In this document: positions 39,059 through 50,609 of the stretch, one piece after another | How the letters are laid out: each line of letters begins with the position of its first letter | How positions within the stretch are numbered: position 1 is the stretch's first letter | Source of the DNA: Chamaecyparis obtusa | Lineage: Eukaryota; Streptophyta; Pinopsida; Cupressales; Cupressaceae | Length of the DNA: 64,000 nt | NCBI GenBank assembly: GCA_027943335.1 | Contig: BSBK01006427.1 | Coordinates: 482,476 to 546,475, forward strand | Direction: 5' to 3' | Made by a program: the position numbers and the translations under genes | Notes under the pieces: model-generated | The model's input: the letters and a program-made list of their open reading frames with translations, nothing else | Database searches by the model: none | Told to the model about the DNA's origin: nothing

Positions 39059-39914
39059 GCACAATATGGACATTTTGCTGCTAAATGTCCTCATGCTAAT
39101 TAAAATGAAGATGAGGAAAAATAAGAATTCTTTTGTAGAAAGAAACCTTGGAATCAAAACAAAAGGTTCAAAATTTTTAACAAAAAAAGTCTCTTGTTGA
39201 AAGAGACTCTGGCCAAGAGTCTGATGACTCAGTAGAAGGAGAAACTTTATTTATGGATGAAATTGTTAAAAGTAAAAAATTCGAACCAATTCAATTGGTA
39301 TCTTCATCTGACTTAGATGAAGTAAATCTTGAACAAAAAATTTTATATTCTCTGCAAGAAATTATGAGGTTAAAGAAATTAATCTCCATTGAAAGAAGAA
39401 AACTGTCAAAATTTACAGTTAGAGCTGAATAATGCAAATCAAAACCATTTAAATTCAAAAGGATTTGTGAAATAAAAGAGAACAAAAGTTAGCCCAGTTA
39501 AGTAAACAAATTGAACAGTTTGAGAAAAGTGAATCTCAATCAGGAAGACCTATTTTCTTCTACATATATTCTTTTAAATGCAGTTATTTTGGTCATAAAG
39601 CTAGTAATTGAAAAGTTGGTTTAAAAGGTCCTATGTTTGGACACAAATAATCTTATAATTTAAAAAGGACTATAATATGTTATAATTGTTTTTGTTATGG
39701 ACATTTTGCAAATTAGTGCAAACTAAAGTTAAAGTCATGACAAGTGTGGAAACCTAAAAACATGAATACTGAAAAGTCCTTATTCATTTAAATAACCTTG
39801 ATCATACATAAACCTACAACTTGGGTTTTGGACAGCGGCTGTTCTTATCACATGATGGGTAATAAAAAAAAAATTTAAAACCTAGAAGATTTTGATGGAG
39901 GTTTTGTCAGGTAT
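39059..39914 (+). pseudogene. Nucleocapsid and protease N-terminal part of element A
   Basis: Degenerate but readable. A knuckle completes at about 39090. A second Cys/His region near 39570-39720 reads CSYFGHKASN and CYNCFCYGHFAN. The protease triplet is in TTWVLDSGCSYHMMGN at about 39810-39860. The frame is cut by element D at GGTAT (39910-39914) and resumes at 45969 as GDNFGAYIIGRGTI. Many stops and at least two frameshifts. Confidence 0.8.
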
Positions 39915-40697
39915 TGATGTAGAAGCATCTTGGGTCTTGAGCAATCTTGCATCACCAGCACATTTTATGTTTCCTGCACCTATCTGATGTTCATTTTTAG
40001 TCATTGTTGTAGTTGGTTTCTTTTGTTTCATAGTTAATTCTATGACATGGACCTATTTTGGGACCTTCTCCTAAGAGTGCACATCCTAATTCATTCAGAC
40101 CTAGAAGTTATTTCCATTTCCCTCAGATATCGATTTGCCGCTAGTTTCACATGAAACATGTGGTATTTCACCTTGCACGGTTCCATGTGGGGAAATTGGA
40201 TTTTCCCAATTGGGGATTTGTTCTTGGGCAATGTCTGGGCCTAAATGTAATGACGCATCATGTTTTATTATTTCTTTCTTTAGTTTTGGTTTGTCTCCTT
40301 AGGTTGGACCTATAATGTAATTAAATGCCTGACTAGACAACTTGTGGTTTAGTTGGCTATATAATGGGAGCTTTGGTTGATGTAGAGGTATCAAGGGGGA
40401 AGGAGAAGAGGTATATTGGAAGTTAGAAGAAGATATGATGAGAGATGAGTCTTTCTTTTGATAATCTCTTTGTATAAGGTCAAAACCCAGAAGGCCTCAT
40501 AGCTGCGCATGTTGATGAATATACAATAATTGTACTAGTGTAGTTGCCAATTGAAGGCCTATATTCATTGTGTTTCATTGTGTTTTCTTCTGAAGCATTC
40601 ATCACTTCCATGTGTGTGACTCTGAGTAGGGCATGTTAGTAGGTTTCAGTGGTCTCAATTAACCCTAATACTACTTGCCTCTTACGTGCCTTGCATC
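39915..40697 (+). repeat. 5' LTR of element D
   Basis: 783 bp. TATA-like TATATAAT near 40358-40365. It ends CCTTGCATCA and is followed after two bases by PBS TGGTATTAGAGCTTGAAG (40700-40717). Confidence 0.9.
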
Positions 40698-40868
40698 AGG
40701 TGGTATTAGAGCTTGAAGATTCTGTGTGTGTGGATAGATCACCAAAGGTGAGGTAGTTTTCACCAACACCTTGGATTGAAGATACCTCCGAGGTGATATT
40801 GTGAGATCTCAGAGGAAGAACCTACTGGGGAATTTAATCATGATGATTTTAGGACTTTGTAGAAACAA

Positions 40869-41770
40869 GTGCAAGATCTACAAGAGGAATTGAGAAAGAA
40901 GACTACATTGAAAGAAGATAGTGATGATGAGTTTGAGGAAGAAGATCATTTTGAAGAAGATATAGAAGAAGCCAGGGATCTAGAAGAGAGTAGAATCCTA
41001 AAGACTATGTCTAAAATTGGGAAAAGACTTAAGATTGAAGTTTCTACATTTGTTGGAAGCCTTAGGCTAGAAGAGTTGATTGATTAGATTAATGAGATAG
41101 ATGAATACTTTGATTATGAAGAAATATAAGATCATGATAGAGTTTGATTTGCAAAGACTAAGTTGAAGGGCCATGCAAATATTTTGTGGAGAGAAGTTCA
41201 ATTGGAAAGTAGGAGAGGAAAAGAAAAAAATCACTAGATGGAACTCAATGGTTGACAAGTTGAAAAAGAAATTCATTCCAGTGGGTTATGAGTTAGAGAT
41301 GTTTAAGAAGATACAAGCCTTGAAGAAGACCAAAAAATCAATGCAAGCGTATACTAAGGAGTTTTACAGAATCCTGATTAGGACTGGTCATTCTGAAGCT
41401 AATAAAGAGAAGATTTCTAGGTATATTTATGGCTTGAGACCTAGTATTCAAGAAGAGTTACTTACTATTCGGATGACAACTATAGGAGATGCTTATCAGA
41501 TGGCATTAAAGATTTAGGAAAAGCTTAACAAGAGTTTTGAAGGAAGACAAAATAATAAGAACTGAGGTGGTAAGACTGGTGAAACAATTGTTGGAGGTAA
41601 TGTGGTAGAGAATCCTATGTAGACTGATGAAGGATCTGGCAGTATTCAGACCACTAAGAACTACAATAATGGATAGAGAGGAAGATGGAGAAATGAGTTC
41701 ATTGGTACTTGTTTTCTTTTTGGTGAGAAGGGTCATAGAAGTTTTCAATGTGCTAAAAGAAGAGTTGCAT
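40869..41770 (+). pseudogene. Gag of element D
   Basis: Same design as gag of F: acidic N-terminus, TMSKIGKRLKIEVSTF, then LRLEELID-stop-INEIDEYFDYEE, then KLKGHANILWRE. A one-base shift in an A-run near 41220-41229 changes frame, after which TRWNSMVDKLKKKFIPVGYE and YTKEFYRILIRTGH follow. The nucleocapsid knuckle CFLFGEKGHRSFQC has lost its second Cys. At least six stops. Confidence 0.88.
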
Positions 41771-41869
41771 TAATTGCCAAGGAAGACATTTAGAATGCTC
41801 TAGAAATAGGTGAATTTCTTATCACTAGGAGGTTGGCTACATGTGTTAGTGAACCAGTGAAAAGAAGAA

Positions 41870-42240
41870 ATTTGTTTAGAACCAGATGTAAGTGAAAGAA
41901 TAAGGTATGTAATGTTATAGTTGATGGTGGTAGTTTTGAAAAATTTGTTTTAGAAGAGATGGTTAGTAAGTTGAATTTGGAAAAGAAGAAATACCCTAAC
42001 CCTTATCAGATTAGTTGGATACAAGATGTGTCTAAGGTTAGGATTGAAGAGAAATGCTTGGTTAATTTTCAGATTTGATCTTATCATGATGAAATATTAT
42101 ATGATGTATTGCCTATGGATGCTTGTCATCTATTTCTCAGGAGACCTTGGAAATTTGATAGACATGTTATGTTTGATGGTCATGAAAATACATATGTGGT
42201 AATGCATGGTGGATCCAGGCATAAGTTGTTATATTTTTAG
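41870..42240 (+). pseudogene. Protease of element D
   Basis: RNLFRTRCKCK leads into VIVDGGSFEKFVLEEMVSKL, where the catalytic triplet reads DGG instead of DSG. The conserved PYQISWIQD and LPMDACHLFLRRPWKFD segments follow, then a decayed tail. Stops at about 41897 and 42077. Confidence 0.85.
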
Positions 42241-42743
42241 GAAGAAGGGGCTAAGGGATGTGGAGTTGTCAGGAGTTGTCCTTGTGATAGTGACAAACAT
42301 CAGGAGTAGAGGGTTGATGAAACTATTCCTATGGATGAAAGGAAGCATACTTTGAAAGGAAAAGAGAATGACAGTTGAGGAATTTATAGAGATTAAGAGG
42401 CAGCTGGTCTTTCTGACAAAGATAGTGCAACAAATGATGACACTAGTGACATAGAGGAATGCATATGATATAAAGAAGATTAGTAATTTTAGAGGAGTAA
42501 TGAGTCACTAAAGTGCTGGTGTAATTGATAGTGTAAAGGATGGTCAGAGTAAGTTTCTATTAGTTGCAGATAGGAAAGATTTGAAAAGTGCAGGGCAAGA
42601 TAATATGCTAAGTGTGACAATAGATAAAGTGAAGACAACATGGAATGAAGGAACAAAGGAGATATGGGTTAAGAACAGATATAGAATTCTTGGCTTGATT
42701 CTCTTATGACATTTATGAGAAATTTTTATTTACTTGGGGTGTC
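42241..42743 (+). other. Decayed 3' internal segment of element D
   Basis: About 500 bp with many stops and no reverse transcriptase, integrase or chromodomain motif. It ends ACTTGGGGTGTC just before the 3' LTR, the PPT position shared with E and F. It probably spans a large internal deletion. Confidence 0.6.
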
Positions 42744-43493
42744 TGATGCAGGAGCATCTTGGGTCTTGAACAATATTGCATCGCCAAAACATTTTATGTT
42801 TCCAGTACCTGTCTGATGTTCATTTTGTAACCATTGTTGCAGTTGGTTTATTTCCTTTCCTAGTTAATGCTATGCCATGGACCTTCTTTGGGACTGTCCT
42901 AATTCATTTATAAGTTATTACTATTTCCCCCGGATATCAATTTTCTGCTAGTTTCACATGAAACATGTGGTATTTCACCTTGCGCGGTTCCGTATGGGGA
43001 AATTGGATATTGCATAGTTGGGGATTTTTTCTTGGGTCATGTGTGGACTTAAATGTAATGGTGCATCATGTTTTTTAATTTCTTTATTTAGTTTTGGTTT
43101 CTTTCCTTAGGTTAGATGTATAATGTAATTAAATGCCCAACTGGTCGACTTGTGGCCTAGCTAGCTATATAATGGGAGATTTGGCTAATGTAGAGGTATC
43201 AAGAGGGAAGGTGAAGAGGTAGATTGGAATGTAGAAGAAGATATGATGAGAGTTGAGTCTTTATTTTGATACTCTCTTTGTATAAGTCTGAAACCTAGAA
43301 GGCCTCATAGCTAGGCATGTTGATGAATATACAATAATTGTACGAGTGTGGTTCCCAATTTCTAGCCTATATTCATTATGTTTCATGGTGTTTTCTTGTG
43401 AATCATTTATTTTTTCCACATGTGTGACTTTGAGTAGGGCATGTTAGTAGGCTTAAGTGGTCTCAATTAACCCTGATTTGGCTTGCCTCTTAC
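42744..43493 (+). repeat. 3' LTR of element D, main part
   Basis: Matches the 5' LTR up to CTTGCCTCTTAC, where solo LTR S2 is inserted. The last 13 bases of the LTR (CTGCCTTGCGTCA) are found at 45951-45963. Confidence 0.9.
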
Positions 43494-45945
43494 TGTTATA
43501 CACTGAATTTGCACCTCTGATCTCAAGCTCTCTTGGTCTTGATAATCTAGTATAACAAGGGAATCATCTCAAGGTTGTGGGACCTTTGCTAACCAAGATG
43601 AGACCTCCAGATTCTAGGCTGGTTCCTTTTGGATAATCACCTTAGTTTTCTCTTAGACAGGAAAGTAAACTTTTGAGGGAAAGGGATAGAAGGAATACAT
43701 GAAAAGGGAAATGACTGAAAGCAAATCTATCCTACTGGGTGATGCACCGAAACTAGGGTTTGGATCTCAGTATAGAGGGATGAAGACAATGGAGGAATCA
43801 GGTCTAATAAGTCACAACTCACTAGATAGGCTTTCATAAGTATTTCATAGGAGGGTCTAAACAAAAGGCTCAACCTATGACCTGCAAACAAACATCCTTT
43901 TCTGCAACTAGGTGTAGGAGTGAGACAAGGCTACTAGGGGCTATAGTATACCCACAAAACACCTAAATCAGATTAGACACAGTAACACACAAAATCACAG
44001 AAAGTGAGAGGGACTAAGAACCCTAATTTCCATTGAAAACATGCATAAACTTCAATCCAATAAGAGACAAGACAAACAAGGAAGCATAGGGACATGAAGG
44101 ATTGTCACAAACTGCCTTTGCAATATTTGTATTATCAATGAAAATTTAACAATTGTAGAAAGCCAAAAGGGCAAGAAAATGCCACAAATTGCTCTCTGAG
44201 AAAGAAAATTTCTTTTTACAATTGCTGGATTCTGAGCACTATAGGTTCCAAAAAACAATATATACATCCCTTGCACGCACGTAGGAATCAAACTTTTAGG
44301 GCTACATAGATATGCATAAAATAATCCAACCCTAAAATAATCACTTTTGATCATAAATGTTCATGAAAATATCTCAACCGATCATATATGTGCTTGCATG
44401 TCCACCCCTATACTGATCATGCCTGCAAACAAAAGACCTCAATCCATCTACCTGCCTGCAAGCCCACTAAGTCATTAAGGCTCCAGATTTGATCTTCACA
44501 AGAATGAATTTGAAAGTACAGATGGTGCCAATTCTTTAATGTTTCATCGGCGTAAGAACACCACACTGTACCCTGCAAAATCCATGGCACCATCGGCCAG
44601 ATCATCCATCATCACCTTTGCAACTAGAAAATGTCCTCAAAAATCAATTTCGAGCTACCCCGCCACTTCGCAACATTCTCTGCAAAAGAAATCCCACCAA
44701 AAGTTGCGCCGCCTTGAAAATGTCACTGGTCGCATGATCGCATGAGCTAAAAAAGCCTCGTGCGATCATGCGACAAGATTCACTAAATCGCCATCCAGTC
44801 ACGCAAGACACCTCGAGCTCACTCTCCCTTTGGTCGCCAAGTTGCTTTAACTTTTCTTAACCCCGGGCTCCACTCAACGACCACGTGAAACATGTTAACC
44901 ATGTAACTGCACTCTTGCCAAGTCTGGAGGCTTGCTAAATCATATCTGTGAACATGCAAACAAAGAAACCCTTTATCGGACACCGCCAAGTTAGAAGAGA
45001 AAAGAATGACCTCCTCTAAACTTCTGCCATTAAAATATGGCCCCACTTACAACTACATCATCACCACCAGCTCGCCGTATGAGAAACTAGCACATCAGCA
45101 CAACATGGCACATCGGACCCACGATAGAAGGATCTCATCGAAAGGTTGTCACATGATCGCATGTGGTCGGAAGATCCAATGTGAACATGTGACCACCATC
45201 GGATCTTTACCGCACTTGCATCTTGGGCCCACTGTAAAACCTTGTCACCAGCCAACCAATGAAACGTGGGCACGTCACCAAACTGCAGGCCCAATGCCAA
45301 ACTACAAGCTCTTATCAACATGGCTAATGGTTTGTCGCATGTTCGCATAGCCTAAAAAGGGGCAATGCGATCATGTGACAAACTACTAGCATTCTTCAAA
45401 AACAACCACTGGGCCCACCGATAGATTAGGATTTTGTAAAGCAAGGAAGATCAACAGTCATCACTAGACTATGATCTTAAATAGGATGCATCTTGGGCTA
45501 GCGGTATAGCGAGGACCGTCAGATCTTGCTGGGGTTTAGTGGCTTAGAAACATAAAAGTGCGTCGAGACATAGGAAGTATTTCGTGCACGGGGTAAATTG
45601 AAGATTTAAGTGGCCACCAAAAGGTAATGAAAAATTAGAAAAGGCCAAGAGGATTCTAATCCGACCATTGTCGCATGATCTCATGGGCTTGAAAGATTCC
45701 ATGAGATTATGCGATAGCCGTCAGATCTCCACTGTACTTGCACAGCTATGAGGAACTAGGACCCACCTGGTTGGAGTTGTGCACTTGAAGGTCGAAAACA
45801 TAGAGGGATCTCGGGGAGAAGGTCAAAAACACACTGGGTTTTTGGAGCAAAAGGTAGAAAACACACTGGGTTTTTGACACTTTAGCACTTCTTTGGAAAA
45901 TAGGACCATGGCCAAAAATGAATGATAGGGAATTTTTTGATAACA
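43494..45945 (-). mobile_element. Solo LTR S2 (G-type) in the 3' LTR of D
   Basis: 2,452 bp, from TGTTATACACTG to TTTTGATAACA, with perfect TSD CTTAC (43489-43493, 45946-45950). It has no internal domain. The minus orientation is inferred: its hairpins cluster at the high-coordinate end, while in G they lie near the LTR start, and the minus-strand start (TGTTATC, then TTTTTGGCCATGG) resembles that of G and S1. Confidence 0.8.
44727..45717 (-). repeat. Four long inverted repeats in solo LTR S2
   Basis: Copies at about 44727-44776, 45145-45195, 45331-45384 and 45668-45717, with arms of the form GTCGCATGATCGCATG and GTGCGATCATGCGAC. The first has nearly perfect arms. Spacing is wider than in G. 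Confidence 0.8.
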
Positions 45946-45968
45946 CTTACCTGCCTTGCGTCAAGTAT

Positions 45969-47330
45969 GGTGATAATTTTGGTGCTTATATTATAGGAAG
46001 AGGCACTATCTATTTGAATAAGGATACTCCCATACATGATGTTTATTATGTAGAAGGTCTGAAGTATAACTTATTAAGTGTGAGTCAGATTTGTAATAGT
46101 GGTTATTTTATCTCATTTGATGCAAAAGGGTATGCTATTAAAAATAAAGAGGATAAAGTAATTTCTAATGGCTTAAGAACAGGTGGAAATGTCTATAATT
46201 GGATAGATTCAATAGTTCAAGAGTCTTCTTTGATCAGTACTTTTCTTATGAGTCAAGTCGAGGATAACAAGTTATGGCACAGAAGATTAGGGCAGTGAAA
46301 CTTTGACAATTTGGTTAGGATCAACAAGAATAAAAAGGTTCAAGGATTTCCTCTAATTAAAAAACCAACACATCTTCATGAGGAGTGTGTAAAAGGGAAA
46401 CAAACAAAGTATTCCTTCAAAACAAAGTAATATCTCTCTACTCAATTGTTAGAAATTTTCCATACTGATCTATGTGGACCAACCAAAACACAGTCTATAA
46501 ATGGTGATACATATTTTATTTTGTTTGTGGACAATTATTCCAAAAGGGTTTGGGTAACCTTTCTGAAACAAAAATCTGAGGCATTTGAAAGATTTAAGGC
46601 CTTCAAGAAAATGGTTGAAAGAGAAATAAATCTAAAAATAAAATGCTTAAGATCTGATAGAGGTGGTGAATTCACCTCAAAACAATTCATTGAATATTGT
46701 GAAAAATGAGCCATAAAAATCTAGTATTCAACTACTCACACCCCACACCAAAATGGTGTTGTAGGAAGGAAAAATAGGACAGTTAAGGAAATGGCTAGGA
46801 CTATGTTAAATGAAGAAAAATTGTCAAACAAGTTTTGGAAAGAGTCTGTTCATACAATTGTATACATTCTAAACGAGGCTCAAATTAGAATCATAACTAC
46901 GTATACTCCATACGAATTATGGTTCGACAAAATTACAAATGTTAAAAATTTCAAAGTGTTTGGTTTTAAATATTTTATAAGGAAAGATGATGATGCCTTG
47001 GAAAGTTTCAGCTCTAAATCTGGTGAAGGTATCTTCTTAGGATACTCTACACATAATTAAGCATTTAAATGTTTTAATAAACATTTGAACAAAATTATAG
47101 AGGCCATAAATGTAGACTTTGATGAAAGTACATTGTTAAAAGATAATCAGGTTGAAGATGTTGAAGAAATGTTTACTCCAAGTGTTGTATTTGTTCCTAA
47201 TATGAACAGAAATATGATGACACCGATTCTGATACAACGATATTAGAATCTAATGAGAAGGAAATTAGTACAAGTCCTATAGAGAGTATGAATTTAAAAA
47301 TACCTTCTAGAATCATTGCTAAATGACATC
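45969..47330 (+). pseudogene. Protease end, pre-integrase zinc region and integrase of element A
   Basis: Continues the protease after element D (GDNFGAYIIGRGTIYL), then LKYNLLSVSQICNSGY and LWHRRLGQ. The integrase core has HTDLCGPTKTQSINGDTY, FILFVDNYSKR and CLRSDRGGEF. The third catalytic position is lost: NGVVGRKNRT, where NGVVERKNR is expected (Glu to Gly). The C-terminal part has YTPYELWFDK and GEGIFLGYSTHN. Stops near 46297, 46430, 46707 and 47058; a frameshift near 47210. Confidence 0.9.
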
Positions 47331-48039
47331 CTGAATCTTTGGTGATAGGAAATAAAAAAGTGGGTATATTAACTAGAAGAAGAGCTAAAAATGAAGAACA
47401 AGCTCCACTTGCTGAACATTTTTGTCTAATATCAGAAATAGAACCTATAAATGTGTATGAAGCCCTAAATGATACATTTTGGTTGAATGCTATGCAAGAT
47501 GAAATAAATTAGATTGAGAAAAAAAAAACTTGGGAACTCGTACCTAGACCAAATAACAAAAATGTCATTGGTGAAAAATGGATTTTTTGGAATTTAAACT
47601 TGATGAAAATGGAAAAATTGTAAGGAATAAGGCCAGATTTGTATGTAAAGGTTATGCTCAACAAGAAGGAAATGGATTTGGTGAGACCTTTGCACTCATA
47701 GCTAGAATGGAATCTATTAAAATATTTCTACCATATGGAGGTTTTAAAAACTTTACTATCTATCAAAAGGATGTTAAAACGCCATTTTTAATAGGCTATC
47801 TTGAGGAGGAGGTGTACATGAAACAACCAGAGGGCTTTGAGTTTTCTAAGCTTCCAAATTTTGTATATCATCTAAAAAAAGCTTTAAATGATTTAAAACA
47901 AGCTCCTAGAGCTTGGTACTCTAGGCTGGATAAATAATTAATTTCTAATGGCTTTACTCGTGGTAGTGTAGACAACACTTTATACACTAAAGTGGTAGGT
48001 GATGTTGTACTAGAAATTGAAATATATGTCGATGATATT
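47331..48039 (+). pseudogene. Reverse transcriptase 5' part of element A
   Basis: Copia RT: FWLNAMQDEIN, TWELVPRPNNKNVIGEKWIF, then after a frameshift near 47590 KLDENGKIVRNKARFVCKGY, IYQKDVKTPFLIGYLEEEVY, QPEGFEF, VYHLKKALNDLKQAPRAWYS. It stops at the catalytic box YVDDI, where transposon M is inserted. Confidence 0.92.
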
Positions 48040-49031
48040 GGGTGAACCCACAATAGTGGGTTACACTTTTTTCCCTGAACGGACACTGGACTTGACATTT
48101 TGAAAAAAAAAAATCATATTTAGATGCATATTGTCGTTATACCGTTTGAAATCAAAAGATGAAGTAAATTGGAGTCTTTTACGATTTTTTTTCTAGATTC
48201 TAAATATATTTTTTATTTTTATTTTTGAATTGATTTGAATTTTTTTTTTCTTTCTCCCATGAAAACTAGTATGTTGCTGAAAACGTAATTTTCAAAGAGT
48301 TACATTATTTTCATAGAGCATAACTTTTTTTCTAAAATAGATATCAATGTGATTCTTTTGAATATAGTTTTTTAACATCCATACGAAGGGCATGCAACTG
48401 GTTTGACAAAATTATTATGATTATTTCATATTTTATTAATTTTTGAAGTTGACTAAACCGTAATTTTGACATACCTTGACTACATAGCTTATAACTTGTT
48501 GTGTATTTGTCCAATTTCATTTTTACTTTTTTTTATAGAAAGACAACTTTAATATCTAGGGCATAGATATTTTTTAGGATTTTTTTTCTCTCATTTACTA
48601 TTTTTCCGTAAGCGTCAAACATAGAAGTAGACTTACGGTGAAATATCTATGTTTAGTAAAACTAAAAATACAAAGTCATAATAAAATTAATATATATTAA
48701 CATTACAATCATTGGAAAGATTTTTCTCAGTAGTACCTTACTACATAGATAATTTGTCAAATGGATTCATTTGATTTTCCAAAAGATAAATTTGAAGTGA
48801 TTTTTTGTCAGCATTTTAATAGGTGCGAAGGAGACTCCATTATAGGTATGAATGAGTATAGATGTTACATCTATGTTTTTTATCTAAGAGGCTTTGAGCT
48901 ATCCATTTGTAATTAAATCCTGCAAATAGAACCTCTTAAGGCTTAAATCATCATATTTTATCAAAAAACCATTATTTTAGCAAAAAATTAGCATCTCTAA
49001 AAAAGTGTAACCCACTATTGTGGGGTCACCC
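48040..49031 (+). mobile_element. Element M: non-autonomous DNA transposon with 33-bp terminal inverted repeats
   Basis: 992 bp inserted in the RT of A. The left end (48040-48072) begins GGGTGAACCCACAATAGTGG. The reverse complement of the right end (48999-49031) matches it at 32 of 33 bases. The flanking four bases are TATT on both sides (48036-48039, 49032-49035), and removing element and one TATT restores the RT frame. Each inverted repeat holds its own small palindrome, AACCCAC-AATA-GTGGGTT. There is no reading frame of note. Strand is arbitrary. A 4-bp TSD is unusual for common plant superfamilies; Sola-type elements have 4-bp TSDs, but I cannot assign the family. Confidence 0.9.
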
Positions 49032-49035
49032 TATT

Positions 49036-49930
49036 ATTTTTTGATCCACTAATGATAATTTGTCCAAACAATTTTTTGAAATTATGGAATCTGAATTTGA
49101 GATGTCCTTATTGGGAGAACTGAATTTTTTCCTTGGGTTGCAAATATCCCAACTTGAACATTGAATATTCTTATCACAATAAAAATATGTCAAAGAAATG
49201 CTAAAAAAGTTTGATATGACTAAATGTAAACCAGTCGGTAAACCTATGGAAACCTATTGTAAATTGGTTAAAATTGATGACTCCAATAGCTAGTCAAATA
49301 GACTATAGGTCTATGATAGGAAGTTTGTTGTATTTAACAACTTCCAGGCTTGATCTAATGTAGGTTGTGTGTTTAGTTTCTTGGTTTCAATCTGCACCCA
49401 GGTAGTCTCATCTCAATGTTGTTAAAAGAATATTTGAATATATTCAGGGCACACTTGATTATGGTTTGTGGTATCCATATAGCAATGATTTATCTCTAAT
49501 TGGTTATACCAATGCAGACTGGGGTGGTTCTGATGATAAGAAAAGCTCTAGTGGTGTTGCTTTATTTCTTGGTGATAGGTTGGTTACTTGGCATAGTGAA
49601 AAATAGGATTGTGTAACCTTGTCCACTTGTGAATCTGAATATATTGATGCAGCAAAATGTTGTACTCAGTAAATATGGATGATATATTAGTTATCAGATT
49701 TAGGTATTTAGGTATCAAGGCCTATTTCCATCATGTGTGATGATATTAATGCTATTTAGTTGAGTAAGAATCTAGTTCAACGCTCTAGAACTAAGTATGT
49801 CGTTATAAAGCTTCATTTTCTCCAAGATAAGGTACTTGCAAATGAATTTCAATTGGTCTATGTTCCTACTCGAACTCAAGTGGCTAATGTTTTCACAAAA
49901 GATTTGTCTAGAGAACATTTTGAATGATTT
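49036..49930 (+). pseudogene. Reverse transcriptase 3' part and RNase H of element A
   Basis: Resumes after M with NDNLSKQFFEIMESEFEMSL, LGELNFFLGLQISQ and YVKEMLKKFDMTKCKPVGKP. After frameshifts comes RNase H: TLDYGLWYPYSNDLSLIGYT, NADWGGSDDKKSSSGVALFL, LSTCESEYIDAAK, and the C-terminal KLHFLQDKV and PTRTQVANVFTKDL. It is old, with about ten stops. Confidence 0.9.
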
Positions 49931-50609
49931 TGAACATGATTGGGAGTTCTCTCTCACTCCTCATTGCAATGATTCTTAACTTTGGGAGAGTCTTTTAGGA
50001 GGTTTCTGCTTTCTAAAGCAATTGGCATTTCCATCATGTTGATATTGACATTTAACTTTTGATAGAGGATTTGGTACAATTGGATATAGTTTGATCCTCG
50101 CATCATTTTGGTACCGGTAACCATGTCTGTTGGTTCGACATCCTGGTATTATTCTTTCTTTTTATGTTCTACTTTGATAGCTTTCACAAGTGTTATGATT
50201 GTTCCATTTGTCCTTGATGACAAAAAGAGGGAGAACACATTATTCTTTTGGCTCTTTTGGCTATATGCTGGTTTCTCTTTCATGGCTAGTTCTTTGGGCT
50301 TTCCTTTGGTTATTGGCACACAATTCATGATACTTTAGTATTCAGCTATTTAGTTTTTGACAGTAATTGTGTATGGTTGTAATATGGTTATCTACAAGTG
50401 AGATTGTTCTTGATACAGGGGAGATTAATATTAGAACAATCTTTGTGGTTGGCACTAGTTATTTATCTATTCTACTCAGAGTTGTCTCTTGACAGTGACA
50501 TGGTTATGATTCGACAATGATGTGGTTATGATTCTTATGATGCTTGGTTATGGATACTTATTATTTCTCAGATGGCTATGTTTTCTCCATCAAAGACAAA
50601 GGGGGAGTT
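49931..50609 (+). promoter_or_regulatory. 3' non-coding region of element A with polypurine tracts
   Basis: Purine motifs at 50221-50236 (CAAAAAGAGGGAGAAC), 50411-50424 (GATACAGGGGAGAT) and the terminal PPT at 50591-50609 (CAAAGACAAAGGGGGAGTT) next to the LTR. A frame at 50108-50338 is hydrophobic but unlike any known protein. Confidence 0.78.

Larger units (their letters stand above)
39915..45963 (+). mobile_element. Element D: internally deleted chromovirus inserted in the protease of A
   Basis: LTRs begin TGATG(T/C)AG(A/G)AGCATCTTGGG and end GC(A/G)TCA. Flanks are GGTAT (39910-39914) and AGTAT (45964-45968). Internal DNA is only about 2 kb: PBS, gag, zinc knuckle and protease, then about 500 bp without domains, then the 3' LTR. 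Reverse transcriptase, RNase H, integrase and chromodomain are gone. The lineage is that of E and F, shown by shared gag motifs and LTR termini. Without S2 it is about 3.6 kb. Confidence 0.88.

Noticed and set aside
50108..50338. Hydrophobic frame between RNase H and the 3' LTR of A, as a possible envelope-like gene
   Set aside because: Only 76 codons, mixed with PPT-like motifs, no support from a second copy. Called non-coding.
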